Shown in pieces: positions 12,302 through 23,366 of a stretch of 64,000 nucleotides of DNA (within the stretch, counting starts at the first letter, position 1; each line of letters starts with the position of its first letter). Source of the stretch: Drechslerella dactyloides (lineage: Eukaryota; Ascomycota; Orbiliomycetes; Orbiliales; Orbiliaceae). A program made the translations under genes and the position numbers. The DNA lies in the NCBI GenBank assembly GCA_020064725.1, contig JAGTWJ010000013.1:682001-746000 (forward strand). The letters are read 5' to 3'. The notes below the pieces were generated by a model. That model saw nothing but the letters and a program-made list of their open reading frames with translations, searched no databases and had not been told where the DNA came from.

Positions 12302-13272
12302 TTTGTATATAATACGAACAGATACTGCAATGCCGTATATATATATATATATTAAAAACGAATATATTATCCAGATCTCAAGCGATCCTTGCGGACTTTC
12401 AAGTTATTAGTAACGTATGTAGCTGATCTGTACTTATTCATCAGCATCCCTTATACGAGAATTTAAGGCAAGATTTATTTTCGTTAGAATTAATGAGGTG
12501 AGTTCTTGCTTGTATTGTCAGTGACGACTCGCTACTCCCACCGCGAGAGACTGTGGCGAGTACGTATTCTTTGCCAGATATTTTACGCCTCCCGCTAGAC
12601 GTCTCACCGTTCCCTGTAACTTTAGGTATCTAACCTCGAATTTCTGGTTCGTGTAACACTCTTGTCATGCATGGCCATGAGTTCAAGTTATTAACTCAAC
12701 AACTTTGACTCCTATAACATAAATGCAACCGAATTGCGCCTAGTATCTAAGCGGGAGGACGGCTTATGTTATATAGCTACGACGATTAATGGTCGTTGGT
12801 AATGAGGTAGCGATGAAAAACTACGTAAGCATCAGCTATAGCACTAAGCCACCTAGGGGGGCCTACGTTTGGATGCAAAGAATTTGATATGAGACCTGAA
12901 ATGCACGCACGAGAGCGATCAGCCGATGTCAGGGTTGCTGGGATAATATTACTAGAAACGCACTCTGGGTGCCCGCACTAGAACCTCCCAAAAACAAATA
13001 TTCAAAAGAAAAAAAGAAAATCTGAACTTTCAAAAAAAAAAAAAAGCGAGTCGGGTCAAACTTCAAGTCGAAAGAAACAACTAAAACAGGAGGAAACGGC
13101 AAGTTCGAAACGAATAAGCTCATACAAAATACCTCTTTCTGGTGGGGTACCTGACCGGACGAATCCGGAACAAGCACAGTGAGAGGTAGAGACCCAGGTA
13201 GGAGCAACCTACCCATCTCATGGATAAAAACGCACCGATCGAACATAGGGAACAGAGGACTATCTTATGAAT
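12302..13272. other. intergenic, no gene seen
   Basis: AT-rich sequence including a short TA tract at about 12339-12353 and purine/poly-A runs at 13004-13046. No supported coding region. Confidence 0.4.
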
Positions 13273-13896
13273 TTACTTTCTGGAGGACCGCAACCACGAC
13301 ATCGGGATTACGTGCGTCGGTAGCTTTCGACTCTCTAGCTCTATGGAGAAGTCGTTTCCAAATTTGGCATCCGCCGTAAGAAATGCGAAGCCTTTGGTGT
13401 ATGCTTCGCAGGCGATTCGAAGGTCCTGCCCGCTACGTCGAGTTGTTTCTGCGAACCCTATAGTCCCATTGTGTCAGGAATATTTGAGATCAAGCACAAG
13501 GGTTACGTTCTCTAGTCTGATATAAAATGTTTTCGGAAGAACGAATTAATAGAACTTACTCCGCTCATATGTTTCATTATCTACCGGGGGCTCTGTGAGT
13601 AGGCGCTGGTATCTCTCCTCTGCAATTTCTGAAGCCAGCTTCGTGGCTTGACTTGTGCTGTAGCGGCCAGGTCCAACTTTGAAACCCATATTATTGAGCT
13701 TTTTCTTCACCAATGAATAATCGGTGAGGACCATGGTCACTGGGCTAAACAAGTACTCCAGGATACAGTCATTGAAAACGACCCTTTTTTTGGTCGCTTT
13801 CATGGCCTTCTTAAGCCATGGGCTAACATCTTTCGGCTGTAACAGTGCTTCCAGAAGGTTGGTATCGAAGGCGACACCGGACCCCAGTTTGCCCAT
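13273..13896 (-). CDS. small PIN-domain protein (putative ribonuclease fold)
   Basis: Two exons on the minus strand: 13896-13560 and 13457-13273. The 102-nt intron starts GTAAGT, contains a CTGAC branch-like site and ends TAG. The join keeps phase, avoids all stops and gives 173 residues. Residues 8-13 (VAFDTN) match the opening strand and first acidic residue (Asp11) of PIN domains. Residues 124-145 read DLRIACEAYTKGFAFLTADA followed by KF, matching the late D..IA..A...G..L.T.D..F block of PIN folds, with Asp124 and Asp142 as further metal ligands. PIN domains are Mg/Mn-dependent nucleases used in RNA decay and in many prokaryotic toxin-antitoxin pairs; which role applies here is unknown. 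The gene is divergent from the 14259 gene with 362 bp between starts. The domain call rests on motifs only. Confidence 0.6.
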
Positions 13897-14258
13897 AGTC
13901 AGATCTTTGGGAGAGAGTTGGGAGCCCAGGGAAAATGGACTTCTCAGCCGCGGTTCCGGGGATGAGGAAGCTGCTGGCTTGGCAGAAAAAAAACGACTTG
14001 GGCCATACTGGCGAGCGAGGATTGCGCCGGGTCTTGGGCGAGCTTGGACAATATTACGGTATAGAGGCGTTCGTAGATTGCGCGGCTCAAAATAAACTTT
14101 GGCAAAGGCCCCTTATAAATTTACAAAGATCCCAACAAAAGTACGGACTTATCGAATCTAACACCAGACGGACCACACTTCTGCTGAGCAGATCCATCAG
14201 AGCAGCAACAGGTTCAAAACAGAGCTGAGCCAGCAATCAGCTGGCCAACCAAACAAAC
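13897..14258. promoter_or_regulatory. shared divergent promoter region
   Basis: 362 bp separate the starts of the PIN-domain gene and the plus-strand gene at 14259, so they probably share control elements. A plus-strand CCTTATAAATTTAC stretch at 14110-14123 is a plausible TATA box for the rightward gene. Confidence 0.4.
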
Positions 14259-14963
14259 ATGGCTTTTCAGTCACTCAAACATTTTCGTCCTGTCATCAGT
14301 CGACTCGGTCTCTTAACCTATCGTCCGCAGGTAGAGCTAAGCAGCCACCTGCGGGGGTTCGCACACAAAAGCAACCCAAACCTCCCTCTGGCTCGTTTCA
14401 AGACTCCGCCTGCTGCTCAAGTCGGATCAATCGTCATAAGCGAGCTCGAGAAAGCAGATATTGGCGTAACAGATCATGGTCGGCAAGCAATCTTACGTTC
14501 ATTTGCTTCAATCACTCTCAAAGAGCTCAACAAACCAAACAACGAAATGTCTCTCACTCTGGAGAGTTTATTTTATGCAGTGGAAGACATACCTCCCGAG
14601 TTAAGGCTTCAACTTGTCCATTTTCGTCCTACATCACCCTGGCGATTGGATGAAGCATACGATGAATTCCAGGACTATAAAGTCCATAAAATATGGGAGG
14701 CACTTCATCATAAGTCCGAACTCTTCCGCAGGCTAATTGAGGAGGAAGAAGACTTGGTACGGCAACATTGGCATCGGTTCATTGATCCCCGTCAAGTGAG
14801 GGATTGTGATTTATGGCAGTTGCTGCGGGAAATGCTTATGTGTGCAGTTTTCAAAAGAGCTGATATCGACAATCTACCTGAGCCTTTCAAGCTTGAAAGC
14901 CTACCACCGGGAACTCCAGGTGAGCTATACTTCAGTGATCCTATAACGCGTAGTGCCCATTAG
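14259..14963 (+). CDS. unknown protein with possible mitochondrial presequence
   Basis: A single exon encodes 234 residues. I do not recognise the family. The first 38 residues are rich in Arg, Lys, Ser and Leu and nearly free of acids (starts MAFQSLKHFRPVISRLGLL), as in a mitochondrial targeting peptide. The rest is charged and helical-looking, with an acidic/basic stretch (RLIEEEEDLVRQHWHRF) and no membrane segment. It lies head to head with the PIN-domain gene, so a functional link between a nuclease and a partner is possible but untested. Codon use looks like a genuine gene and no break is seen. Confidence 0.55.
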   Translation: MAFQSLKHFRPVISRLGLLTYRPQVELSSHLRGFAHKSNPNLPLARFKTPPAAQVGSIVISELEKADIGVTDHGRQAILRSFASITLKELNKPNNEMSLTLESLFYAVEDIPPELRLQLVHFRPTSPWRLDEAYDEFQDYKVHKIWEALHHKSELFRRLIEEEEDLVRQHWHRFIDPRQVRDCDLWQLLREMLMCAVFKRADIDNLPEPFKLESLPPGTPGELYFSDPITRSAH

Positions 14964-15238
14964 TACACTTAGAATGTAGCCTATGTCGGAGTCAATCTTC
15001 GCCACAATCTATTTTGTACATATTTCGAGTCTAAGCTTGAGACTATGGGCAGGGATGATCCTACAGGCTATATGCACTCATTTGTTCTATGTTTTTGTTA
15101 CTAGACTCTACTATCAAATAAATCAAATAATAGTTAACTAGATAACATACGTACTTGCTTCTTAAGCAAGCCCTATTTTAATATTTAATATTTTGAATTT
15201 GTTCCTTTCATCAGCCAAAGAATTGGGGGAGCGGCTAG
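14964..15238. other. intergenic, AT-rich
   Basis: 3' flank of the 14259 gene with AATAAA-like signals near 15116-15128. No gene seen. Confidence 0.35.
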
Positions 15239-17554
15239 ATGGATGAACATCAATTTACTATTAGTGCGGATGAATGTCTCAAAGGTACGTATACTAAGTG
15301 AACGTGCCGATAGTTACCATGCAGCTTCAGCTTGAACCTATACTGTGTAATGACTTATATCCTCACCCGTATAGGTGCTAAGTCTCGCCGCATATGAGAG
15401 TTTACAGGTATGTACACACACAGCAGGACATATAAAGCTGTGACCTCATCAACACTTATTTAGGCCTCTTTCGACTAGCTTCGAATATCCCGACTCGGTG
15501 TCCAGAAAAATTTGGAATCCTCATCTACAGGGAAGATGCGGGGTCAGCGGACAGAATTCTCGAACTGGACACCAATAAACTGCATCCCGGAAGATTTAGA
15601 GAAAAATGTCAACACAATATCATCGACTTTGTCTCGGAAACGAAACTGCCAATGGCGAAGGATCGGCAGTCTGGTTCACGAGACAACCATCAACTTGATC
15701 ATGAAAAATCTTCCGAAAATCAAATATCAATTCCTGAAATAATTCTTGAACCCGTGGTCCCGAATGGCACCGCGATGCCAAGACCTTGCAGGTGGTATTG
15801 TATTTAGGCAGCTAGCAGAGAGGAGAAGCTTCTCTTCTCCTCCATCATCAATCTACACCATCACACTTACCATCAAGACCACGTTGCTTCACCCTGGGTC
15901 TACAACGTATCCCCAAAAAGTAGTAGCATCATTCTTTGTTACTACACTCATTCTCCACGAGCTCGGTCATATCCCAGAATTTCGAGGAGCCCAAAAAGGC
16001 AACAAAGACTACGAGACTCCCCAGGCACACTTTGCCGGGAGAGCGGGCTCTCGGTTGAACTACGACTGTTCGGCGGCTCCCTCGAGCCATTATTCTCGCA
16101 GGATACCGACAATCAAGAGATACGGGCCGTAGCCATCAAGTCGGCTACGTTGGGCTTCCGTTATATGAAATTTGTCCCAAGATTTATCGAGTAACTGTTC
16201 ATGCCGAAAACTTGGCAAGGGGCGACACCGCGGAAGTTTTCCCAGCACCAGCCAGCGGCCGTCCTGCATCGCTCGGTCAGGGGAAAGCTGGCTCGCCCGA
16301 TCTGGAGATGGGGACCTGTTCAGAACCGCCTGCAAGACCCACAAAGCGCCTTCTGGGAAAGGATCCGCTGCCGCCTTTAAGACTCATGACCTCGCTTTCA
16401 CACCAAGTCCCCGCGCCATCGACGCCACCACGATCATCAAAGTCCCCAAATCATCACAGTCTCTCAGCCCTCGAGAACCAACCACGCCGCTAAGACCGCT
16501 GCCGGACCGTCGTCGAATATCAGGGCCCAGGCGCGGAGCTGAAAACTTGGCAAGTGGCGACACCGACATTGAGACCCCCGATGCAGACCATATTTAGGGC
16601 ATCTGCCTTGACCGATGTGTCCGAATTTGTTTTCTCCGGCTCCGACAAATACAAAAGACCAGTCATCCGGAGAGGGTTTCTCGCAAAGAAATTAGCGAGG
16701 GCGAAACGTATCGCCAAACAGATGAACAGAAAATGCGGCATAGGCAAGGGAGGCTCTCTGCAGACAAAGAGTGCGCGCGCGGCGGTCTCGGGGCTGAGAT
16801 TGGCGGAGGTGACGACCATGAGAAAGTCCTAGGTGACAGATCATGAAGATGGGGCCACCGGCAATGACTTGTCTCGCAAGCCAGAAAGCCGTCCTATAGC
16901 TTACCGGCTAAGTCGTATGTGCCACCTGATAAGCGACCATTGCCGCGTGGCTCGAAATTCACGAGTCTGGCGCCGGGCAGTGTCGTTGCGCCGGAGCGAG
17001 TTCATCGTCGTGTGGGTGAATCGGAGTCTGAGGCTGAGGTGAATACGGCCACTACTACGCATGCCCGCCGTGTCCGTATGGCGAGTGACAGCGAAGGCAA
17101 AGAAGAAAACCCGCGCAGTGATTCCATTCGTGACGGGCGGGACCTTCATGACACCTTTGCGCGCGCTGGCCTGACTTCGGGAGATATTCTCGGTGTGGGG
17201 GCTGGTCCTTTCGTCGGAGGAGAGGTTGGAGGCGTGAGTGGTGACGAAGTAACCCTGTCAGTACTGGAGGCGACGATGATGCCGTACTTGTTGCGTGGCC
17301 TCCAGTTGCGTTTGGAGAATGGTCGTCCCGTATGGCGCAAACAGTCATCGTCTTCGAGCTCTGCGGCTCCGTCTGTAACACCATCTGTGGCTCCGTCTGT
17401 GGCATCCTTCGCTGGCCCAGAGGTCGGGTGTCTGGTTCACAAGACAAGCAATGACCTCAATAGTATGTTTTTACAGCGGTGTTATGTTCTCTCCCGTCTT
17501 TTTCACTTCGTGACTTGCGCAGATATCTATAGTAGTCTGCATAACTTTGTTTAG
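15239..17554 (+). pseudogene. degenerate gene with HExxH metallopeptidase-like motif
   Basis: Protein-like sequence runs through this region but changes frame several times. A first exon 15239-15284 can join in phase to 15464 onward (reading CPEKFGILIYREDAGSADRI). That frame meets a TAG at 15805. Around 15780-16060 a different frame reads IVFRQLAERR, then VASFFVTTLILHELGHIPEF, which contains HELGH, a possible zinc-peptidase HExxH site. From about 16038 the next frame reads ESGLSVELRLFGG, and near 16146 it shifts again to YVGLPLYEICPKIYRVTV. Further 3' come a basic segment (LAKKLARAKRIAKQMNRKCG, 16670-16733) and an acidic/serine-rich tail (about 16900-17460). The AENLA[RS]GDT unit occurs twice (about 16207 and 16542). 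Each shift keeps motif-like protein, so I read this as one decayed gene rather than several small ones. The peptidase call rests on one motif and is tentative. Confidence 0.5.
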
Positions 17555-17745
17555 TTATTTAGCTTTGTTTTCATAGAGGCAAAAATGCTTAATGAATTTG
17601 GGCATGAGAATTCCTGGTAAGAGCGTACCGGTAACCTGAGTTTTGTGGGCTGTTGCAGAAACGAGGCATATTTTGACAAAGCTTTGCCGATAATCATGAG
17701 ATTGAGCTCGGAGTTCGAGACTCTGCGCTGGTAAGTCAATAGACT
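17555..17745 (+). other. possible exon fragments of an unknown gene
   Basis: Two short coding-like blocks, 17579-17620 (KMLNEFGHENS) and 17660-17728 (NEAYFDKALPIIMRLSSEFE...), are flanked by good GTAAGA/TTGCAG and GTAAGT splice signals. Joining them in phase gives a stop at the junction, so this is probably a decayed gene end, perhaps belonging to the degenerate gene upstream. I do not recognise the protein. Confidence 0.3.
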
Positions 17746-18209
17746 AGGTAGAGCAATGCTAGTAGATTCTTTTCTCCCTCTTTCGCTTTTTGTATCGAAG
17801 CCAGGTGCCCTACAGTATAGAGCGGATTGAAGTTGAGCTTTGGTGAGGTATTGAAGGGGAACACTCGAGTGCTCACGAACTCAATCTAGAGGCTTTTCAA
17901 GACTCAGATGTATGGGAAATCACCCGCTTTACGTCTCTAATTCTAGAGTAATGGGGAACAGTAAGATCATAAACCAAGTCCCTTCTTTTACATGCATGAC
18001 TCTCCATCTTGCGAAAACGGTGTCCGACCATCGTGTGCACAGTTCCATCTAGAAGGAAATGAAGACAGTAGTGCTAATCATGAGCGAGTACGACTCAAAG
18101 AGCCTAGAATCTACAGGAGCTGCAACAGATGTCGTCCTAAAGTCAGGTGTTGCTTTTCTTCGACGCGTAGAGACATCGTCTAGGCAGTCGATGAAAAACA
18201 GTGACCAGA
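17746..18209. other. no gene seen
   Basis: Short frames only. Confidence 0.3.
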
Positions 18210-18430
18210 CATCACATGAAGACAGCAAAAATAATGCGGGCTAGACATCCGAAGACACCTAGCGATGCTCAAGTACCACGTTGTGCAATGTGAATTCAAG
18301 CATCGAAGGGCCAACATTCTTGATCGCTGGTCCTTCCCACAAGGTAAGTATGAAGAGAGAAGAAGAAGAGAAGGAAGGTGGAAGGCAGAGACTGCCTTTT
18401 ATAGTTCTCTAGGGCGGGCGAGGGAAAAAC
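18210..18430 (-). repeat. LTR-like relic, left copy (inverted)
   Basis: Read on the minus strand this stretch carries CCCTCGCCC, then ACTATAAAAGG (TATA-like), a CT-rich run, CTTACCTTGTGGGAA, ATCAAGAA, CATTGCACA and GTGTCTTCGG, in the same order and spacing as the plus strand at 20678-20892. Identity is broken by many substitutions, so the two copies are old. TATA box plus splice-like GGTAAGTATG suggests the promoter end of a retroelement, but no polyprotein is nearby; assignment to LTRs is an inference. Confidence 0.5.
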
Positions 18431-19409
18431 AGCTTGACGAGAATGCCACACTCAACACGATAGGGATTCAGATAAAGCACCGTGATGTTGAAACAGCGAG
18501 ACAACACGCGGCATCTGCTTTGAGACCAGCCGCGATGGAAATGTCATTGGATGCGAGACCCGGATCAATTGAATAGACTTTAGATCAAAATATGTACGAG
18601 AATCTAAGCGGGCAGCCTCTAGCCGCCATGCTATCACATAACGTACGTTACACAAATCAACTGACATCAATAAAAAAGGGGATACAACCCACAGCTAGTT
18701 TTATACTAGTCCTCCAGTCAAACTCATCACCAACAACTTTGTCACCTCCGCTAGCTTCTCCCAAGGAACACAGGAAGGCTCTCTCATACATAAGCACTAC
18801 CGTACAGTAAGCGTCTATAGAACATACACACACAATGAATTTAACAAATATAGGCACCACGCCGCGCACGCAGCCACAGCACCCGCAGCCACAGCACTGT
18901 AGAAGTTGCATCGCAATACCTACCTTGATACGTTGGCCTCTCTTGTTTGCTGTAAACTGTGTGGTATTTACTACATCTTAGCTGTGTTGTAGGCGACTCT
19001 GGGTGATATTGGTGTTGGGGAATTTTTTAGCCACGCCTGCTTGGGGAACTGCAAGAGTCATCCGAAATTCAAAATCATACAATAGAATCTGGTAATAGCT
19101 GGTTGGAGTAAGTATCCATGCATGCTTGTACCCTGTCCTACAGGCTGGAAACCTTGCACCATTTCAGATCCTGAATTCTTAAGATTATTGGTGGTACTCG
19201 GGCTGGGTAACATATTACTATATAACTAAGTACTTACCGTAGGGGTAATTTCAGGAAAACCATCGTTGGCATGTTCAGGCCATAATGTTGGTCTTAGAGG
19301 TGATGTTAGCCACCCAAGACTGCTTCAGGTTGGGCTTTGTGGTATATATAAAAAGACCCCAAAAATGCAACAAAACTCACCACAGTAGTTATACTTGCAA
19401 CTTTCGCCA
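18431..19409. other. repeat-rich spacer, no gene seen
   Basis: Short frames only. It lies between the left LTR-like relic and foldback element 2. Confidence 0.4.
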
Positions 19410-20127
19410 TATGGTGTACAAAATCGATCAAAAGATACACATTCGTTTTCACATCATATATAATACCATTAAACATATATAGTATAATTCAAACCCCTGC
19501 AAATACCACCAAGGTCTATGTTTGTGGGTGAAATTCACCTAGAGATGTAGCTGCCAATTTGGCCATGCTGATTAAGTGGTGGCTGGGCAGCAGAAGCTGG
19601 CCTACTCCCCAGTAGAAGTCGGCCCAGCCTTTAATATATATAGAAGCCACCCAGCAGAAGCTGCCCAGCAGAAGCTGGCCTAGTAAGAGCCAGCCCAGCA
19701 GAAGTCAGCCCAACAAGCGGCTAGCCCAATAGCAGAATATATAGATATATGTGTATATACGTATATGCGTGCATACACCCCAATGCCTGGGCTGCCGCAT
19801 GCTGGCCAATTCTGCTGGGCCGGCTGGGCTGGCTTCTGCTAGGCCAGCTCTTACTAGGCCAGCTTCTGCTGGGCAGCTTCTGCTAGGCGGCTTCTATATA
19901 TGCTAGAAGCTAGGCCAACTTCTACTAAGGAGTAGGCCAGCTTCTGCTGCCCAGCCACCACTTAATCAGCATAGCCAAATTGGCAGCTACATCTCTAGAT
20001 GAATTTCACCCACAAACATAGACCTTAGCGGTATTTGCAGGGGTTTGAATTATACTATATATATTTAATGGCATTATATATAATGTAAAAACGAATGTAT
20101 ATCTTTTGATCGATTTTGTACGCCATA
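19410..20127. mobile_element. foldback/MITE-like element, copy 2 (718 bp)
   Basis: The outer ends are TATGGTGTACAAAATCGATC (left) and GATCGATTTTGTACGCCATA (right), and the inversion extends almost to the middle: the block TAGATGTAGCTGCCAATTTG followed by GCCATGCTGATTAAGTGG at about 19543-19580 reappears as its reverse complement at about 19963-20000. The whole element could form one long hairpin. It has no open frame of its own. It is less diverged between arms than copy 1, so it probably moved more recently. The sequence CGCCA flanks it on both sides (19405-19409 and 20128-20132), a possible target duplication. Confidence 0.9.
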
Positions 20128-20677
20128 CGCCAGAAAAGGGACGGTAGTCTGGTTTACGAGAAAAACAGCAGATATACCCATATGAGCTAAGGCGCACACT
20201 CACCGCGCAGTTAGGTTAATACTGTCTGGCATAGTTGCCTTCAACTTTCTTTTCGCCGTGGGATTGATATTTGTATCTTAACAACAATTTGGTCTGTAGA
20301 CTCGTACCCTCGCTGTAGCTTGATCAGCTTAGTACCCGATAATAGTCTTGGTGCCAGACGCCGGTTCGCTATTGTGAAAACAGTGAGTTCGCAGCGCAAC
20401 CAGGCAAGTCTGGCCTCGAGACTAAGCCGATAATATAACCGTGGTCCAATATTAATGCTTGACGAATCTCGCTTGGCTGTATAGTATAACCTCTCTTGAT
20501 ACCTTGAAGCTACACCTACACAGGCTAGGAAGAGTGCTGAGTACCCAGTCGGGTGAGTTGGCTGTCATCTTGGGCAAGCGTGCAGACCTGCATTTTGAGT
20601 GGTGGTGTGATTGTTCGTCATGCGGAAGTTTCCCTCGCCGCCGCCACACCAAAATGTTCGCCATCGTAAAGATTCCC
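20128..20677. other. no gene seen
   Basis: Contains a copy of the recurrent GTCT...AGA motif at 20148-20165 directly outside the foldback element, and a diverged copy near 20408-20425. Confidence 0.35.
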
Positions 20678-20892
20678 TCGCCCGGGCCCAACAACTATAA
20701 AAGGGCGGCCTCCCCCCCAAGTTTCCAACTCTTTTTTTCTTTCTCTCCTCATACTTACCTTGTGGGAAAACTGGAGGATCAAGAAGCTCTGGTTTTTGGC
20801 GTTGAGTCCGCATTGCACATAGCGGCACCTTCAACGTCATTAAGTGTCTTCGGGCATTTAGCTCGCGGATTTTTTGATGGTCTTCATCTTGG
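20678..20892 (+). repeat. LTR-like relic, right copy
   Basis: Plus-strand counterpart of 18210-18430: CCCTCGCCCGGGCCC, CTATAAAAGGGCGG (TATA-like, about 20694), CT-rich leader, CTTACCTTGTGGGAAAACTGG, ATCAAGAAGC, GCATTGCACATAG, GTGTCTTCGGGCATTTAGC. The two copies face outward around the foldback element. Confidence 0.5.
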
Positions 20893-21482
20893 TTTATCCA
20901 AGCGGCTTTTTTTCCTTGGTCTGTAGGCTCTGCTTCTACAGTCCGAAGAAAGATTGCGGCGAAGTTGTCAACAATACACTTTAATTTGAATGACCTTTTT
21001 GTTCTCCCGCGTGCTAGATCATCACCACCTTATCCAGTCCCATGAAAGTTCGTTATGGTCCCTCCCGTTCGATGTAGCGATATGTTCTTTCGGTCGCCTT
21101 GTAGCTCTAGATATCACGATGCCTGTAGCCTACTACGCTTCTGAGTGTTGTGATATCGCGGGTGGTGATTTCTTTCTAGCTCTATCCAGCTCTATGGCCA
21201 AACTAACCTCGTCCCAATTTTTTGTTCTTACCACGCCTCGCCATCTAGCGCTTCGATTATATAGCTGTCCGTACTGATAAAAGTAAGCCTCTTGCGTGAA
21301 TGTAAACTTTCTTTACTGTTCTCGGCGGCGCGTTCTCAACGTTGACGCGTTAACATATCTCCTTCGCCATCAGCACCCGGCACGTCACACCTAGCTCGTC
21401 CGACCCGAACGTTCGACCCGCCCACCCGCTCGTAGCTTTAACGCAGCAAGTCGCCCATAGGCTCCTCTCCTCCTCCTCCAGT
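20893..21482. other. intergenic / promoter of HNH-family gene
   Basis: No gene seen. A CT-rich leader (CTCCTCTCCTCCTCCTCCAG) ends directly before the ATG at 21483. Confidence 0.4.
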
Positions 21483-22898
21483 ATGGCAGACGCCATGACA
21501 GACGTGTCGCAGAACCCCTTCCAACCGTGTCGCGAACAGCTTCAGGAGCAATACCTACAGTGTCTCCGCCACCTTGATGATGTGCCACACATCCTCTTCG
21601 ACGACAAGCTTCTCATCCGTGCAGTGCTCACTTATACACCGAATCAAAAGCTGCTCCAAAGGTTCTCGAGCCTCACTATCGAGGAGGTTGCGGACCTTTG
21701 TGAGGTCAGCTATTGGGGCTTGAAGAACTTACGTTGTTCGGACAGCACAGATTCTACGGTCCTAGGCCATGGATACCGCTTCAATCCGCAAACTAAAGAG
21801 CCGTTGCCCGTAGAAGCGGTGCTGCCAGGAGGAAAGCTGATTTTCGCACCTCCGCTACCTCCCCTAGGTAGGCTTCTGATCAACTTCAACTTTCATTTCA
21901 GAGAATAGAGACTGATGTGTGTCGAATCGCCTTTCCGATTCACTAGGCGTGAGCACACTACCAGCCTTATCGATACATACTCCGCTCCCACAGCCTGAAG
22001 GGATCCTCGACCAACCTCGTTCGACGTCAATCGATGCTCTTGCACTGGAGAGACAACAGGGCCGCTGTGCCGTTTTGAATCTAGACTTTTTCCAAAGAGA
22101 TAGACCGTGGGATACAGCCCATCTGTTCCCTTACAGTGCACTCTCGAACGAAGATTCAGAGACCACTTGGGCGTTTCTGGCGGTATTCCTCGGGGAAAGA
22201 CTATACGAACATCTATCCACCACGTTAAGCTCGTGCTTACATACATGCGGCAACGAAATCACGCTCGAAGAGTTCTTCTGTCGCAAGTTCGACATGGGAT
22301 GGTTCTCACTTCAACCCCTATCTCTCGTGCCAGGCACCGACGGCCACTTCCTAGATGTGAAACTACACATGGAGGTCCCCCTACATCTCTTGTACGAGTA
22401 CTCATGGCAGATTGATGACCCAAAGTATCAATGTGCCCTAACGACAAGCGGCAAATGTTACATAACTGAAGAGGGCCAAGTAGAGCGAAGATGTCTCCGG
22501 AACGACGCAATCCGCTATCTGATACCTGACGAAGTCATCCGACTGTCTACCCCAGATCCAGAACAACTTCCCCTCCCGTCCACCATGCTTCTCTGGTGGC
22601 GGTTGTCTATTTGGCGGTTACTCGGCGCAGCAGGACTTCGGGAGACAACATCACTAAGCGATATCGACAGCAAGATTTCTACAACCAAAAGCCCCTGCCT
22701 CCGCCTAGCACTAACCGAGGTAGAGATGCTGATAAGGAAAGCGACAAAAGTGACGGGAATGACGATGACGACCCTCACGATCCACCGAGACCCAGCAAGC
22801 GCCTGGTGAAATGGCAAAAGCAGGCGACACGTTCCAGCGCTCGTCTGTCCGCGCAACGGAAAAGAAACCAAGCATCCCAAATTGAAGCCGTTCGGTGA
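21483..22898 (+). CDS. fungal HNH-endonuclease-family protein, probable C-terminal frameshift
   Basis: Exon 1 is 21483-21867; a 79-nt intron (GTAGGC...ACTAG) joins in phase to 21947. The second exon has the layout of the large fungal HNH family: a region preceding the metal site (RCAVLNLDFFQRDRPWD), then TAHLFPYSA, a variant of the AHIYPFS signature that holds the catalytic histidine, a helical block and FDMGWFSLQPLSLV, and the late RLSTPDPEQLPLPSTMLL block. Near 22680-22740 the plausible C-terminal sequence changes frame: the first frame ends at 22809 in a weak tail, while the frame one base back continues with an acidic/basic tail typical of the family (RDADKESDKSDGNDDDD, SKRLVKWQK) to 22898. 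A one-base loss there is likely, though a real alternative C-terminus is possible. These proteins are abundant in fungi and mostly uncharacterised; nuclease activity is inferred. Confidence 0.65.
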
Positions 22899-23366
22899 TC
22901 TTCTGCAAGAGATAGAAGATTGGTTGCACCCCTTCCAGTTACATGCCTGAAAGAGGTTTCCGCCGCGAATCTCGAAGAAAACGGGCCCGAGTCAATCCAC
23001 AAAGGTCCACGCATGCCGGATTTGGACTGATACAGCGACGACTACGACCACGTTACATATGAATAGGCGTCCACCCCTTACCGGATTAATACCTGTGGTG
23101 GTGATCTTGTCGTAGAGACAAGGTCGCAGTCGATATAGCAAGGCCATGAAATACTTGAGCGACCTCAAATAAAATTACTTCAGGGTGAAGCCTGGGACTA
23201 GCTCTGATGATATATGCGAGGAATAAAGATAGCACTAAGGCTTTATGCGCTCAGGCGTCGCAACAGCTATTTAGTGCTGGTCGCGATCCGTTCGATATCA
23301 AATATTTGGAATACACGGTAAAATGGAGCCCTCTCAGCTCACGGCAGCGGGGGCATAACATACTAT
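22899..23366. other. intergenic between convergent genes
   Basis: No supported gene. Confidence 0.4.
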
